A stretch of DNA of 50,850 nt. Origin: Ruminococcaceae bacterium P7 (lineage in GTDB: Bacteria > Bacillota > Clostridia > Oscillospirales > Acutalibacteraceae). Shown piece after piece: positions 6,825-15,522 of this stretch. Below the pieces are notes generated by a model. That model saw only the letters and a program-made list of their open reading frames with translations, ran no database searches and was not told where the DNA came from. The stretch spans positions 59,857-110,706 of the forward strand of contig FMUA01000006.1 in the NCBI GenBank assembly GCA_900100595.1. The letters run 5' to 3'. The position numbers were made by a program, and so were the translations under genes. Each line of letters starts with the position of its first letter. Positions within the stretch are counted from its first letter, which is position 1.

Positions 6825-7913
6825 ATGGATTTTACGCAATATACCTGCCCCGTATGTAACAACAGGTTCCAAAACGGCGATGACATCGTTGTTTGTCCCG
6901 AATGCGGCGCTCCGCATCACAGAGACTGCTACGAAAAAGAAAACCGCTGTTTCTATCAGGACAGGCACAAAGAGCATTTCAGTTTTGACGCTCTTTTTGA
7001 ACAACAGCAACAGCAGGAGGAGCAAAAGCCGCAGGGCTTCGAGGACTTTGAATCGATCGTCTGCCCTGTCTGCTTCCTGAAAAACCCCAAGGGCAGCCAG
7101 ACCTGTGCGCGCTGCGGCACGGATCTGCGCATGGAAAATCCCGCTGCACACGCTGCACATCCCAATAATCAGCAGCATCAGCAAAATCAACCGCCCTTTG
7201 GAGGACAAAACCAACAGCAGTACAATCAGCAGAACGGACAGCCGAACCGTATGCCGTTCGGCTACGGCACTGCAGACGTCCCCAATTTTGATCCTCTCGC
7301 GGGACTGGACAGCAAGGAGGAGGTCGGCGATAACGTCAACGCGGGTGAAGCCGCGAAATTTACGGGAAAGAATACGCCCTATTTTTCGCTCGTTTTTCAG
7401 CGCCTGAGAAAACACAGCAGGTCCAAATTCAGCTTTGCCGCTTTCATCTTTTCGGGGATATATTTCCTTTATCGAAAAATGTACGGTATCGGACTTCTCT
7501 TCACCCTTCTGGTGATCGTCACCAATGTGCTGTCGACCTTTATCATGATGATGCCCGAGTGGTCGTCTTGCGCAAGAGAGCTGATTTCTCTTTCTCCGAA
7601 CGATATGATGACCGGCAGCGGAGTTGCTTCGGCGCTGGGAAAACTGGTGTTCTTCTACCTGCCGTTTTTGCTCAACGGCGTTCGATATGTCATTATGTTA
7701 GTCAGCGGTTTAACTGCAAACCGCCTGTATTATAAGCATTCCATCAAAAAAATCAACCAAATCAAAAACGAGAACAAGGAAATATCCGCGGATGAGCTGC
7801 ATCAAAAGCTCGAGGAAAGCGGCGGAGTGAATCTTCCGCTGGCGCTCAGCTTTGGCATCTCGATGCTTGTCATCAGCTATATCTGCAACTTTTTCCTGAT
7901 GGGTATTATGTAA
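6825..7913 (+). CDS. Prokaryotic RING-like zinc finger and DUF2628 membrane protein
   Basis: 362 residues from ATG 6825, chosen because GGAGG lies 5 nt upstream; an ATG at 6765 would overlap the promoter. Residues about 7-45 hold a C-x2-C...CPECGAPHHRDC...C pattern like the Prok-RING_1 family. A second zinc ribbon (CPVC...CARC) is at about 83-103. A Gln/Asn-rich, low-complexity linker follows (about 115-155). The C-terminal third has three or four hydrophobic segments with FSGIYFLYRKMYGIG, as in DUF2628 membrane proteins. No enzyme function can be assigned. Both zinc modules are expected on the cytoplasmic side. It is probably cotranscribed with galU, 17 nt downstream. Confidence 0.75.
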   Translation: MDFTQYTCPVCNNRFQNGDDIVVCPECGAPHHRDCYEKENRCFYQDRHKEHFSFDALFEQQQQQEEQKPQGFEDFESIVCPVCFLKNPKGSQTCARCGTDLRMENPAAHAAHPNNQQHQQNQPPFGGQNQQQYNQQNGQPNRMPFGYGTADVPNFDPLAGLDSKEEVGDNVNAGEAAKFTGKNTPYFSLVFQRLRKHSRSKFSFAAFIFSGIYFLYRKMYGIGLLFTLLVIVTNVLSTFIMMMPEWSSCARELISLSPNDMMTGSGVASALGKLVFFYLPFLLNGVRYVIMLVSGLTANRLYYKHSIKKINQIKNENKEISADELHQKLEESGGVNLPLALSFGISMLVISYICNFFLMGIM

Positions 7914-7930
7914 TCGGAGGTTTTATCATT

Positions 7931-8803
7931 ATGAAAATCACAAAAGCGGTCATCCCTGCCGCGGGCTTTGGCACAAGAGTTTTACCTGCTACCAAAAACA
8001 TCCCCAAGGAAATGTTCCCGATTGTTGACAAGCCGACGATTCAGTATATCGTTGAGGAGGCTGTCAACGCGGGCATCACCGACATCCTGATCATCACCAA
8101 CCGCGGAAAAGGCTTGATGGAGGATCACTTTGACCGTTCCCCCGAGCTGGAGCAAATTCTCGAAAAAGGCGGCAAAACCGATTTTCTCGAGGTCGTCAAG
8201 GGAATTTCCGAGCTGGCGAACATCAGCTTTATCCGTCAGAAGGAAATGAAGGGTCTCGGTCACGCGGTGCTCAAGGCGAAGTCCTTCGTCGGCAACGAAC
8301 CGTTCGCGGTGCTGTTCGGCGACGGCGTGATCATCAGTAAAAAACCCGCGATCCGTCAGCTGATCGACTGCTACGGCGAATACGGCGAGGGTGTTGTCGG
8401 CGTGAAGAAGGTTCCCGCGGAGGATATCCACAAGTACGGCTCTCTCAAGGTCGAGAACCTGCACGACAACGTGTTCAAATGCACCGATATGAAGGAAAAG
8501 CCCAAGACCCTTGAAGAAGCGTTTTCTCTCTATTCCATTCTCGACCGCTGCGTTCTGCCGCCCGAGATTTTTGAGATTCTCGAAAACACCAAGCCCGGCG
8601 TCGGCGGTGAAATCCAGCTCACCGACGCGATGCGTGAAATCGCCATCACGAAGGGCATGACGGCTGTGGAATTTGAGGGCACACGCTACGACATGGGCAA
8701 CAAGTTCGGCATCCTGCAGGCGCAAATCGAGGTCGGCCTCGAGCATCCCGAAACGAAGGATCAGCTCAGAGAATACATCAAAGAACTCGCAAAAACACTC
8801 TGA
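7931..8803 (+). CDS. galU: UTP--glucose-1-phosphate uridylyltransferase
   Basis: 290 residues. The enzyme makes UDP-glucose from glucose-1-phosphate and UTP for cell-envelope sugars. The N-terminal nucleotide-binding signature AVIPAAGFGTRVLPATK, the KPTIQYIVEEA stretch, FGDGV and the GVGGEIQLTDAM motif are all present. Length matches the family. The GGAGG ribosome site is 10 nt upstream of the ATG. It ends in a strong terminator at 8812-8840. Confidence 0.95.
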   Translation: MKITKAVIPAAGFGTRVLPATKNIPKEMFPIVDKPTIQYIVEEAVNAGITDILIITNRGKGLMEDHFDRSPELEQILEKGGKTDFLEVVKGISELANISFIRQKEMKGLGHAVLKAKSFVGNEPFAVLFGDGVIISKKPAIRQLIDCYGEYGEGVVGVKKVPAEDIHKYGSLKVENLHDNVFKCTDMKEKPKTLEEAFSLYSILDRCVLPPEIFEILENTKPGVGGEIQLTDAMREIAITKGMTAVEFEGTRYDMGNKFGILQAQIEVGLEHPETKDQLREYIKELAKTL

Positions 8804-8811
8804 TAACGACA

Positions 8812-8840
8812 AACGCTCCGATCACTCGGAGCGTTTTGCT
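8812..8840 (+). terminator. Intrinsic terminator after galU
   Basis: AACGCTCCGA and TCGGAGCGTT form a 10-bp stem with a 4-nt loop followed by TTGCTTT. It may also serve the PHP gene ending at 8846 on the other strand. Confidence 0.8.
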
Positions 8841-8845
8841 TTGTC

Positions 8846-9667
8846 CTATTCCATCGAAATGAGCTTCGGCTGATGCTTTTCAAAAACCGTATAGTGCGTA
8901 AAGCCCGCCTGCCTTGCGGTCTTGATACCCTCTCCGATGCCCTTGCCGACCATTCCGGCGCAGTGCGCGTCAGTACCGAGGGTAATGTATTTTCCGCCCA
9001 TGTCGCGGAATTTCTTTACCAGATACCCGTCGGGCAGCGTGCGGTTGATTGGCTTGAAAAGCCCCGAAACATTGATTTCCAGCGCCTTTTTATTCTTTAT
9101 CAGAATATTGAATATCCTTTCGATCTGCTCCTCAAAGGGCTGCAAATCGGGATAATAGCCCTCTCTCTCGACGATATAGCGCAGCGGATAGGTCAGGTGC
9201 GAAAGGCTGTCAAAATGCGGAAACGCCGCTGTCTCGGCAAGCTCGTCAAAGTATTCGCGCAGTATCTCATCCACATCGACCTGCTTGAAATCCATGTAAT
9301 AGAAATCATCCCTGCCGCGCAGGTTGTGCACCGAAGCGAGAACAAAATCAAAATCGCCGTAGGCAAGCGCGTGTTTTGTCTGCTCGGGATCGTGCATCGG
9401 CTCACCAAGCTCCAAGCCGCAGAGCAGCTTCAACTGCTCCCCGTACTTTTGCTGCGCTTCACGGATCGCGGCTATGGATTGCGGTATCTGCCTGTCAAAG
9501 CTGCCGAATTCACAGTCCTCACCGCAGCAAATGTATTCCGCCTCGCAGTGGTCGGTCACCGCGAGATACGTCAGACCGCGCTCGATCGCAGCGCGGCACA
9601 TCTCCTCCACGCTGCTCTCGGCGTCGAAGGAATGATGCGAATGTGTATGGATATCACAGAGAATCAT
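8846..9667 (-). CDS. PHP-domain histidinol-phosphatase-like protein
   Basis: 273 residues from ATG 9667, preceded by GAGGTGG; the longer frame to 9715 has no ribosome site and adds unconserved residues. PHP metal-binding motifs are visible: CDIHTHSHHSFDA at the start, AVTDHCEAEY, VLASVHNLRG and TLGTDAHCA near the end. The closest named family is HisK/HisJ histidinol phosphatase, which removes phosphate from L-histidinol phosphate. No other histidine gene is nearby, so substrate specificity is inferred and a different phosphoesterase role is possible. Confidence 0.8.
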   Translation of the reverse strand: MILCDIHTHSHHSFDAESSVEEMCRAAIERGLTYLAVTDHCEAEYICCGEDCEFGSFDRQIPQSIAAIREAQQKYGEQLKLLCGLELGEPMHDPEQTKHALAYGDFDFVLASVHNLRGRDDFYYMDFKQVDVDEILREYFDELAETAAFPHFDSLSHLTYPLRYIVEREGYYPDLQPFEEQIERIFNILIKNKKALEINVSGLFKPINRTLPDGYLVKKFRDMGGKYITLGTDAHCAGMVGKGIGEGIKTARQAGFTHYTVFEKHQPKLISME

Positions 9668-9723
9668 AATTGTCCACCTCGAAAAAATAATAGCACAGCC
9701 GCGGACTTTTTGCAAGAATGCAC

Positions 9724-9752
9724 TTTACTTTAGCGTCAAAAAATACTATAAT
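9724..9752 (+). promoter_or_regulatory. Promoter for the ACT/UPF0210 pair
   Basis: TTTACT, 17-nt spacer, TATAAT, 30 nt upstream of ATG 9783. Confidence 0.65.
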
Positions 9753-9782
9753 GGATGTGTAATTTTTTTCAGGAGGATACGT

Positions 9783-10052
9783 ATGAAAGCGATTATTACC
9801 GTCATCGGCAAAGATACCGTCGGCATTCTTGCCAAGGTGTCCGATGCCTGCGCGAAGGCAAGCGTCAATATTGTAGAGGTAACGCAGAGCGTGCTTCAGG
9901 ATATGTTCGCAATGATTATGCTGGTGGAAATCGACAAGGCGACCATCGGTTTTGAGCAGCTCAGAAAGAATCTCAATGATGTGGGCAACTCGACGGGTAC
10001 CCAGATTCATCTGATGCATGAGGATATCTTTAACAGTATGCACAGAATCTGA
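9783..10052 (+). CDS. ACT-domain protein (UPF0237 family)
   Basis: 89 residues, one ACT domain of beta-alpha-beta-beta-alpha-beta type (AIITVIGKDTVGILAKVSDACAKASVNIVEVTQSV). ACT domains usually bind small ligands, often amino acids. AGGAGG lies upstream of the ATG. The next gene, 30 nt downstream, is the UPF0210/PFL protein that accompanies this family in many Firmicutes and archaea, so the two likely work together. The biochemical role of the pair is not known to me. Confidence 0.88.
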   Translation: MKAIITVIGKDTVGILAKVSDACAKASVNIVEVTQSVLQDMFAMIMLVEIDKATIGFEQLRKNLNDVGNSTGTQIHLMHEDIFNSMHRI

Positions 10053-10082
10053 GACTGTGAAATCAACTGAAAGGACAGACGT

Positions 10083-11444
10083 ATGTTAGAAACCAGAGAT
10101 ATACTTGAAACCATCAATATGATCGACAACGAAAACCTTGACGTGAGAACGATCACTATGGGTATTTCGCTGCTCGACTGTATTGATGATGATATCGACA
10201 AGGCGTGCGATAAGGTATATGACAAAATCTGCCGCAGCGCAAGGGATCTTGTCAAAACGGGCGAGGATATTGAAAAGGAATACGGTATCCCGATCATCAA
10301 CAAGCGCATTTCCGTCACACCCATCGGCATGGTGGCGGCTCCCTGCCAGAGCAGGAAGGTCGTCAAGTTCGCCTATGCGCTCGACAAGGCGGCTAAGGAG
10401 CTGGGCGTCAATTTTATCGGCGGCTATTCCGCGCTGGTACAGAAGGGCTTTGCCAGCGGAGACTACGCGCTGATCGAGAGCATCCCGCAGGCGCTGAGCG
10501 AAACGGACTTTGTCTGCTCCTCGGTCAACATCGGCTCTACCAAGGCGGGCATCAATATGGACGCCGTCAAAATGATGGGCAAGATCGTCCGTCAAACCGC
10601 CGAGATGACGGCTGACCGCAACTGCATCGGCGCGGCAAAGCTCGTTGTTTTCTGCAACGCACCCGAGGATAACCCCTTTATGGCAGGCGCGTTCCACGGC
10701 GTCGGCGAAGCGGATACGGTGATCAACGTCGGCGTATCGGGACCGGGCGTCGTCAGAGCGGCTCTCGCGAAGAACGGCACGGGCAAGGATATCACCGAGA
10801 TCGCCGATCTGGTCAAGCGGACCGCGTTCAAAATCACCCGCATGGGACAGCTGGTCGCCAAGGAAGCCAGCAAGCGGCTCTGCGTGCCCTTTGGCATCGT
10901 CGACCTCTCCCTCGCTCCCACCCCTGCGGTCGGCGACTCCGTCGCCTATATCCTTGAGGAGATGGGACTGGAAAAGTGCGGCTGTCACGGCACCACTGCA
11001 GCGCTCGCTCTGCTGAACGACGCGGTCAAGAAGGGCGGCGTGATGGCGTCCTCACACGTCGGCGGTCTGAGCGGCGCATTTATTCCCGTTTCCGAGGACG
11101 CCGGCATGATCGCGGCGGCGACAAGCGGTCACCTCGATATCACCAAGCTGGAATCCATGACGGCTGTCTGCTCGGTCGGCCTGGATATGATCGTGGTTCC
11201 GGGCGATATCTCTCCCGAGATCATCTCCGCGATTATCGCGGATGAAGCGGCTATCGGCATGGTCAACACCAAAACCACCGCCGTACGCCTGATTCCCGCG
11301 ATCGGCAGAAACGCGGGCGATGTGCTCGAGTTCGGAGGATTGCTCGGTTCCGGTCCCGTTATGCCCGTCAGAGCAGGCTCCCCCGAGGTATTCATCAACC
11401 GCGGCGGCAGAATCCCTGCTCCCCTGCAGGCGTTGAAAAACTAA
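10083..11444 (+). CDS. PFL family protein (UPF0210/DUF711)
   Basis: 453 residues, cytoplasmic, full length for UPF0210. Typical stretches are [12 protein letters not shown] near the start, [34 protein letters not shown] [12 protein letters not shown], and [10 protein letters not shown] near the end. The family is structurally related to glycyl-radical PFL folds but lacks a glycyl-radical motif here (no RVxG-type C-terminus), so enzymatic formate-lyase activity should not be assumed. It is paired with the ACT protein upstream and ends at the terminator at 11458. Confidence 0.88.
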   Translation: MLETRDILETINMIDNENLDVRTITMGISLLDCIDDDIDKACDKVYDKICRSARDLVKTGEDIEKEYGIPIINKRISVTPIGMVAAPCQSRKVVKFAYALDKAAKELGVNFIGGYSALVQKGFASGDYALIESIPQALSETDFVCSSVNIGSTKAGINMDAVKMMGKIVRQTAEMTADRNCIGAAKLVVFCNAPEDNPFMAGAFHGVGEADTVINVGVSGPGVVRAALAKNGTGKDITEIADLVKRTAFKITRMGQLVAKEASKRLCVPFGIVDLSLAPTPAVGDSVAYILEEMGLEKCGCHGTTAALALLNDAVKKGGVMASSHVGGLSGAFIPVSEDAGMIAAATSGHLDITKLESMTAVCSVGLDMIVVPGDISPEIISAIIADEAAIGMVNTKTTAVRLIPAIGRNAGDVLEFGGLLGSGPVMPVRAGSPEVFINRGGRIPAPLQALKN

Positions 11445-11457
11445 AGATGTTTCTTAT

Positions 11458-11487
11458 GGCGGCTCTTTCACGGAGCCGCCCTTTTTT
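11458..11487 (+). terminator. Intrinsic terminator after the UPF0210 gene
   Basis: GGCGGCTC and GAGCCGCC pair around a 7-nt loop, followed by CTTTTTTG. Confidence 0.85.
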
Positions 11488-11573
11488 GTTTTCTCTCCAT
11501 GACAGTATCTTGCTTCGTTGAAAATCCACAAAAACCAAGCCTGAAATTCTATAGCCGCGATCATGAAAACGGA

Positions 11574-11602
11574 TTGAAAAACCGCATACCGTGTGATATA
11601 TT
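11574..11602 (+). promoter_or_regulatory. Promoter of the fructokinase operon
   Basis: TTGAAA, 17-nt spacer, TATATT. The operator at 11611-11626 starts 8 nt after the -10, where a bound repressor would cover the transcription start. Confidence 0.65.
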
Positions 11603-11610
11603 ATAGATAA

Positions 11611-11626
11611 TGAAATCGATTACAAT
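11611..11626 (+). promoter_or_regulatory. LacI-type operator (cre-like), copy 1
   Basis: TGAAATCGATTACAAT. The same 16 bases occur in reverse orientation at 16585-16600 in front of the PTS operon, at the same place relative to the promoter. The core TGAAATCGATTACA also fits the CcpA cre consensus TGWAANCGNTNWCA. The linked LacI regulator at 14503 is the likeliest binder; CcpA is the alternative. Confidence 0.75.
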
Positions 11627-11665
11627 TATTTCAACCTGCAATCAATAACGTGTGAGGTGTTTACA

Positions 11666-12631
11666 ATGAAAGATTTAGTTACCATTGGTGAGATCCTGAT
11701 CGACTTGACCTACAGCGGCAGGGACAAGGGCGTTCCCGTTTACACCGCGAATCCCGGCGGCGCTCCTGCCAACGTCGCGGTCGCGGCAGCCCGTCTCGGA
11801 GCTGACGCCGCCTTTATCGGAAAGGTCGGACGCGACTACTACGGCGATTTTCTGCGCGCGACGCTGACGGAAAACGGCGTTGATATTTCGGGCATGCTGG
11901 TCGACAACGATGCGCCCACTACCCTTGCAGTCGTTTCGGTATCCGAAACGGGTGAGCGCAGCTTTTCATTCTACCGCCGCAACTGCGCCGATACGCTCCT
12001 CTCGAGCGAGGAAATCAACACAGAGCTCCTCGGCAATACGCGTTTTCTGCACTTCGGCTCCGTGAGCCTGACCGACGATCCCGCACGCACGGCTACCCTT
12101 TTTGCCGCTCAGAAGGCAAAGGAGCTGGGAGCCGTCGTTACCTACGATCCCAACTACCGCGCGAATCTCTGGAACAGCGAGGAAGAAGCTGTTGAGCGGA
12201 TGAAGTCCGTTCTCGGCTTTGTCGATATTTTGAAAATCTCCGACGAGGAGCTTCCGCTTCTCACAGGCACCGACGATCCCGTCGAGGGCACCCGTCAGCT
12301 CAGCGACACTTACGGCATTTCGCTGATCCTGCTGACGCTCGGTCCCGACGGCGCGTTCTACCGCCGCGGCGAGGAAACGGGAAAAGCCGAGGGCTTCAAG
12401 GTCAAGGTCGCCGATACCAACGGCGCCGGCGACACCTTCTTCGGTTCCTTCCTGAGCCGCATGATCACTTTGGGCGTTTACCGTCCCGAGCAGCTCACCT
12501 CCGAGCAGCTCTATGAGAGCGTCAGAACCGCCAACCTCGCGGCTTCCCTGACGACCTCCCGTCATGGCGCGATTCCCGCGATGCCCGACCTCAAGGAGCT
12601 GGAAGACAAGCTCAAAGCGGAGGTGAAATGA
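11666..12631 (+). CDS. PfkB-family fructokinase
   Basis: 321 residues from ATG 11666 (GTGAGGTG upstream). Ribokinase/PfkB signatures are clear: NPGGAPANVAVAAARLG near residue 32, IGKVGRDYYGDFL, and the C-terminal anion-hole and base motif DTNGAGDTFFGSFL near 252. Family members phosphorylate fructose or related sugars with ATP. Its operon partners (an amylosucrase-like GH13 that would release fructose, a LacI regulator, a HAD phosphatase) and the sucrose-type PTS support fructose as substrate. It is the first gene of the operon; the next gene starts 1 nt after its stop, so translation is probably coupled. Confidence 0.88.
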   Translation: MKDLVTIGEILIDLTYSGRDKGVPVYTANPGGAPANVAVAAARLGADAAFIGKVGRDYYGDFLRATLTENGVDISGMLVDNDAPTTLAVVSVSETGERSFSFYRRNCADTLLSSEEINTELLGNTRFLHFGSVSLTDDPARTATLFAAQKAKELGAVVTYDPNYRANLWNSEEEAVERMKSVLGFVDILKISDEELPLLTGTDDPVEGTRQLSDTYGISLILLTLGPDGAFYRRGEETGKAEGFKVKVADTNGAGDTFFGSFLSRMITLGVYRPEQLTSEQLYESVRTANLAASLTTSRHGAIPAMPDLKELEDKLKAEVK

Positions 12632-12632
12632 T

Positions 12633-14477
12633 ATGGCGCTCAATGAATTAAGCGAGCTGGAGGTTCGCTTCAGCGAGCGGCTCGACGAGCTGAAATGGCT
12701 GTATTATGAGCTGTATTACGGCGACGAGCAGGGCTTTCAGTACCTCTGCTCCCTCATTCCGGATTTCTATGAGAACCGCAGCGAGAGCCTCAAGGCGCTC
12801 GACCGCAAAAGAGAAAAGGATCCCGACTGGTACCGCGGCAACGACATCGTGGGCATGATGCTCTATGTCGACAACTTTGCGGACAATCTGAAAGGCGTCA
12901 TCAAGAAGCTCGACTACTTTACCGAGAGCGGCGTGAACTACGTTCACCTCATGCCGCTGCTCGAAAGCCCCAAGGAGCACAGCGACGGCGGCTACGCGGT
13001 TTCCGATTTCCGTTCGGTACAGCCCGGGCTGGGCACGATGGACGACCTCAGAGAGCTGACCGAGCTTTGCCACAAGCGCGATATCAGCTGCTGCCTTGAC
13101 TTTGTCATGAACCACACCAGCGACGAACACGAGTGGGCAAAGGCTGCCCGCGCGGGCGACGAAAACGCGCGCGGACGCTACTTCTTCTTTGACAACCGGG
13201 ATATCCCGAACGAGTACGAAAAGACCGTGCCGCAGGTATTCCCCACCACCGCCCCGGGCAACTTCACGCAGCTGCCCGACGGCAAGATCGTCATGACGAC
13301 CTTCTATCCCTATCAGTGGGATCTCGACTACTCCAACCCGATGGTGTTCAACGACATGACGGCGAACATGCTGTATCTTGCGAACGCTGGTATCGACGTT
13401 ATCCGCCTTGACGCGGTTCCCTATATTTGGAAAGAGCTCGGCACCCAGTGCCGCAATCTTCCACAGGTTCACTCCATCGTCAGAATGATGCGCATTATCT
13501 GTGAAATCGTCTGTCCGTCCGTCCTGCTGCTCGGCGAGGTCGTGATGGAGCCGTCCAAAATCGCGCCGTACTTCGGCACGGTCGAGAAGCCAGAGTGCAA
13601 CATGCTCTACAATGTCACAACGATGGCGAGCACCTGGAACTCCGTCGGAACCCGCGACATCCGTCTGCTGGAGCGTCAGATGAACGAGCTTGCGAAGCTG
13701 CCCAAAAACTACGTGTTCCTTAACTACCTGCGCTGTCACGACGACATCGGCTGGGGACTGGATTACGACTGGCTCAAATCGCAGGGCATGGAGCAGGCTC
13801 CTCACAAGAAATATCTCAACGACTACTTCATCGGAAAATTCGAGGGCAGCGTGTCACGCGGCGAGCTATACAACGACGATCCGATTCTGCAGGACGCCCG
13901 TCTCTGCGGTACTACCGCGAGTCTCTGCGGTATTGAAGCGGCTCTCTGGGACAAGAACGAGGAAGCGCTCGACCTTGCGATCGAAGCCGACATCATGCTC
14001 CACGCCTTTATGTTCACCCAGAGCGGTATTCCCGTCATCTACAGCGGCGACGAGGTCGGACAGCTCAACGACTATATGTATCATGCCGACATCAACAAGA
14101 AATTCGACAGCCGCTATCTGCACCGCGGCAAATTTGACTGGAAACGCGCCGAGGAGCGCAAAAATCCCGACAGCTATCAGGGCAGGGTTTTCAACGCCCT
14201 GAGAAAGCTCGAGAAGCTCCGCGCCGAAAATGAGGTCTTTGCGGCTCAGGCGGATTTCTATCCGATCATCACAGGCTCGAAGAATGTTCTCGGACTTTGC
14301 CGCGAGTACGGCAAGCAAAAGCTGATCGCGCTCTTCAACTTCTGCGAGCATGAGCGGACGGTGACCTTTGAGCAAAAGCGCTCCTACACCGACCTCTACA
14401 CCGGCGAAAAGCGCGTGAGAAAAATCATTACGCTCAAGCCCTACGCGTTCCTTTGGGCACTGATAAAAAATAAGTAA
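12633..14477 (+). CDS. GH13 amylosucrase-like sucrose enzyme
   Basis: 614 residues, no signal peptide, so intracellular. The layout follows GH13_4 amylosucrase: an N-terminal helical domain (about 1-90), the barrel, and a C-terminal beta domain (about 530-614). Conserved stretches include SDGGYAVSDFR, DFVMNHTSDEHEW, nucleophile Asp near 260 in VIRLDAVPYIWK, acid/base Glu near 302 in LLGEVVMEP, and stabiliser Asp near 370 in RCHDDIGW, then YSGDEVGQLNDY. Amylosucrases use sucrose to build alpha-1,4-glucan and free fructose; close relatives hydrolyse sucrose. The fructokinase upstream would take the fructose. Because sucrose here seems to arrive through a PTS, the true substrate may be sucrose or sucrose-6-phosphate. 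Sucrose phosphorylase (GH13_18) is less likely given the N-terminal domain and length. Confidence 0.85.
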   Translation: MALNELSELEVRFSERLDELKWLYYELYYGDEQGFQYLCSLIPDFYENRSESLKALDRKREKDPDWYRGNDIVGMMLYVDNFADNLKGVIKKLDYFTESGVNYVHLMPLLESPKEHSDGGYAVSDFRSVQPGLGTMDDLRELTELCHKRDISCCLDFVMNHTSDEHEWAKAARAGDENARGRYFFFDNRDIPNEYEKTVPQVFPTTAPGNFTQLPDGKIVMTTFYPYQWDLDYSNPMVFNDMTANMLYLANAGIDVIRLDAVPYIWKELGTQCRNLPQVHSIVRMMRIICEIVCPSVLLLGEVVMEPSKIAPYFGTVEKPECNMLYNVTTMASTWNSVGTRDIRLLERQMNELAKLPKNYVFLNYLRCHDDIGWGLDYDWLKSQGMEQAPHKKYLNDYFIGKFEGSVSRGELYNDDPILQDARLCGTTASLCGIEAALWDKNEEALDLAIEADIMLHAFMFTQSGIPVIYSGDEVGQLNDYMYHADINKKFDSRYLHRGKFDWKRAEERKNPDSYQGRVFNALRKLEKLRAENEVFAAQADFYPIITGSKNVLGLCREYGKQKLIALFNFCEHERTVTFEQKRSYTDLYTGEKRVRKIITLKPYAFLWALIKNK

Positions 14478-14502
14478 GGAAATATACTAACGGGGCGATT
14501 TT

Positions 14503-15501
14503 ATGAAAATTAGCGAAATAGCCCGAATGGCAGGCGTTTCCTCGGCTGCGGTCAGCCGCTATCTCAACGGCGGCAGCATCAGCGAGGAGAAAAAGGAAAG
14601 AATCAAAAAGGTCATTGAGGAGACGGGCTATGTGCCCAATCCCACTGCGCGCTCACTGCGTCAGCAGCGCACCGACAGCATCGGCATCATTTTCCCCAAG
14701 GTCAATTCTGATTCCGTGAGCAACCTGATCGAGGGCGTTTCCACCGTACTGAGCAAGGCGGGCTATCTGGCTATCTTCGGCAACGCCGAAAACGACGAAA
14801 AGCGCGAGCTGGAATACATGCGGCTGATGCAGGAAACGCATCTTGCGGGCATTCTCCTGATGGGCACCGTCTTTACGCCCAAGCATGTCGCCTTTTTCCG
14901 CGAGAGCAAAATGCCGATCGTCGTCTGCGGACAGAACCACCCCGACGTCACCTGCGTCTATCACGACGACAAGGGCGCGGCTAAGGAAATCACGCGCTAC
15001 ATGCTCTCAAAAGGCAGAAAAAAGCTCGCCTATATTGGCGCGATAGAAAAGGATATCAGCGTCGGCGTCAACCGCCGCGAGGGCGTTGAGGAAGCGATGC
15101 GGGAAGCGCAGCTTGACCCCGAGCTGCTTGTGCGTTCGCAGGTGTTCTTCACGGCGTCCGACGGCTATGACGGCATGAATGAGGTTTTTGACAGTGGCTA
15201 TGTGCCCGACGGCGTCATCTGCGCGACCGACACGCTCGCAGTAGGCGCGATGAAGGCGATACGCGAGCGCGGCTATTCCATCCCCGGCGACATCAGCATT
15301 GCGGGCATCGGCGGCGGCTTTGCGGGAACCATCATCACGCCTGCGCTCACCACCGTCAAGCTCTTTCATCTGGAATGCGGAGAAAGAGGCGCGCAGCTGC
15401 TCCTCTCAATGATCGAGCAGCACCGCGAGAATCCTGACCAGAAATTGCCCGTAACCCATACCATGTTCGGATATTCTCTGATTGAGAGAGAATCCGTATA
15501 A
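14503..15501 (+). CDS. LacI-family transcriptional regulator (sucrose locus)
   Basis: 332 residues. The N-terminal helix-turn-helix and hinge read ISEIARMAGVSSAAVSRYLN and GYVPNPTARSLR. The rest is a periplasmic-binding-like sensor domain (DSIGIIFPKVNSDSVSNLI ... ATDTLAVGAMKA). LacI proteins usually repress sugar operons until a sugar or sugar phosphate binds. It sits inside the operon it probably controls, together with the PTS operon, through the duplicated operator at 11611 and 16585. The ribosome site is poor (GGGGCG), which may keep its level low. It is more like ScrR-type local repressors than the global CcpA, judged only from position. Confidence 0.88.
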   Translation: MKISEIARMAGVSSAAVSRYLNGGSISEEKKERIKKVIEETGYVPNPTARSLRQQRTDSIGIIFPKVNSDSVSNLIEGVSTVLSKAGYLAIFGNAENDEKRELEYMRLMQETHLAGILLMGTVFTPKHVAFFRESKMPIVVCGQNHPDVTCVYHDDKGAAKEITRYMLSKGRKKLAYIGAIEKDISVGVNRREGVEEAMREAQLDPELLVRSQVFFTASDGYDGMNEVFDSGYVPDGVICATDTLAVGAMKAIRERGYSIPGDISIAGIGGGFAGTIITPALTTVKLFHLECGERGAQLLLSMIEQHRENPDQKLPVTHTMFGYSLIERESV

Positions 15502-15522
15502 TCAGAGAAAGGATGAAAGTTT

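Noticed and set aside
10083..11444. Reading the UPF0210/PFL protein as a pyruvate formate-lyase
   Set aside because: No glycyl-radical loop and no activating enzyme nearby; the family name reflects structure only.
11611..11626. Assigning the site to CcpA alone as a cre element
   Set aside because: It fits the cre consensus, but the exact 16-bp duplication at only these two linked promoters and the LacI gene between them favour the local regulator; kept as an alternative.
12633..14477. Sucrose-6-phosphate phosphorylase (GH13_18)
   Set aside because: The protein is longer than that family and has the amylosucrase-type N-terminal helical domain and motifs such as SDGGYAVS and RCHDDIGW.
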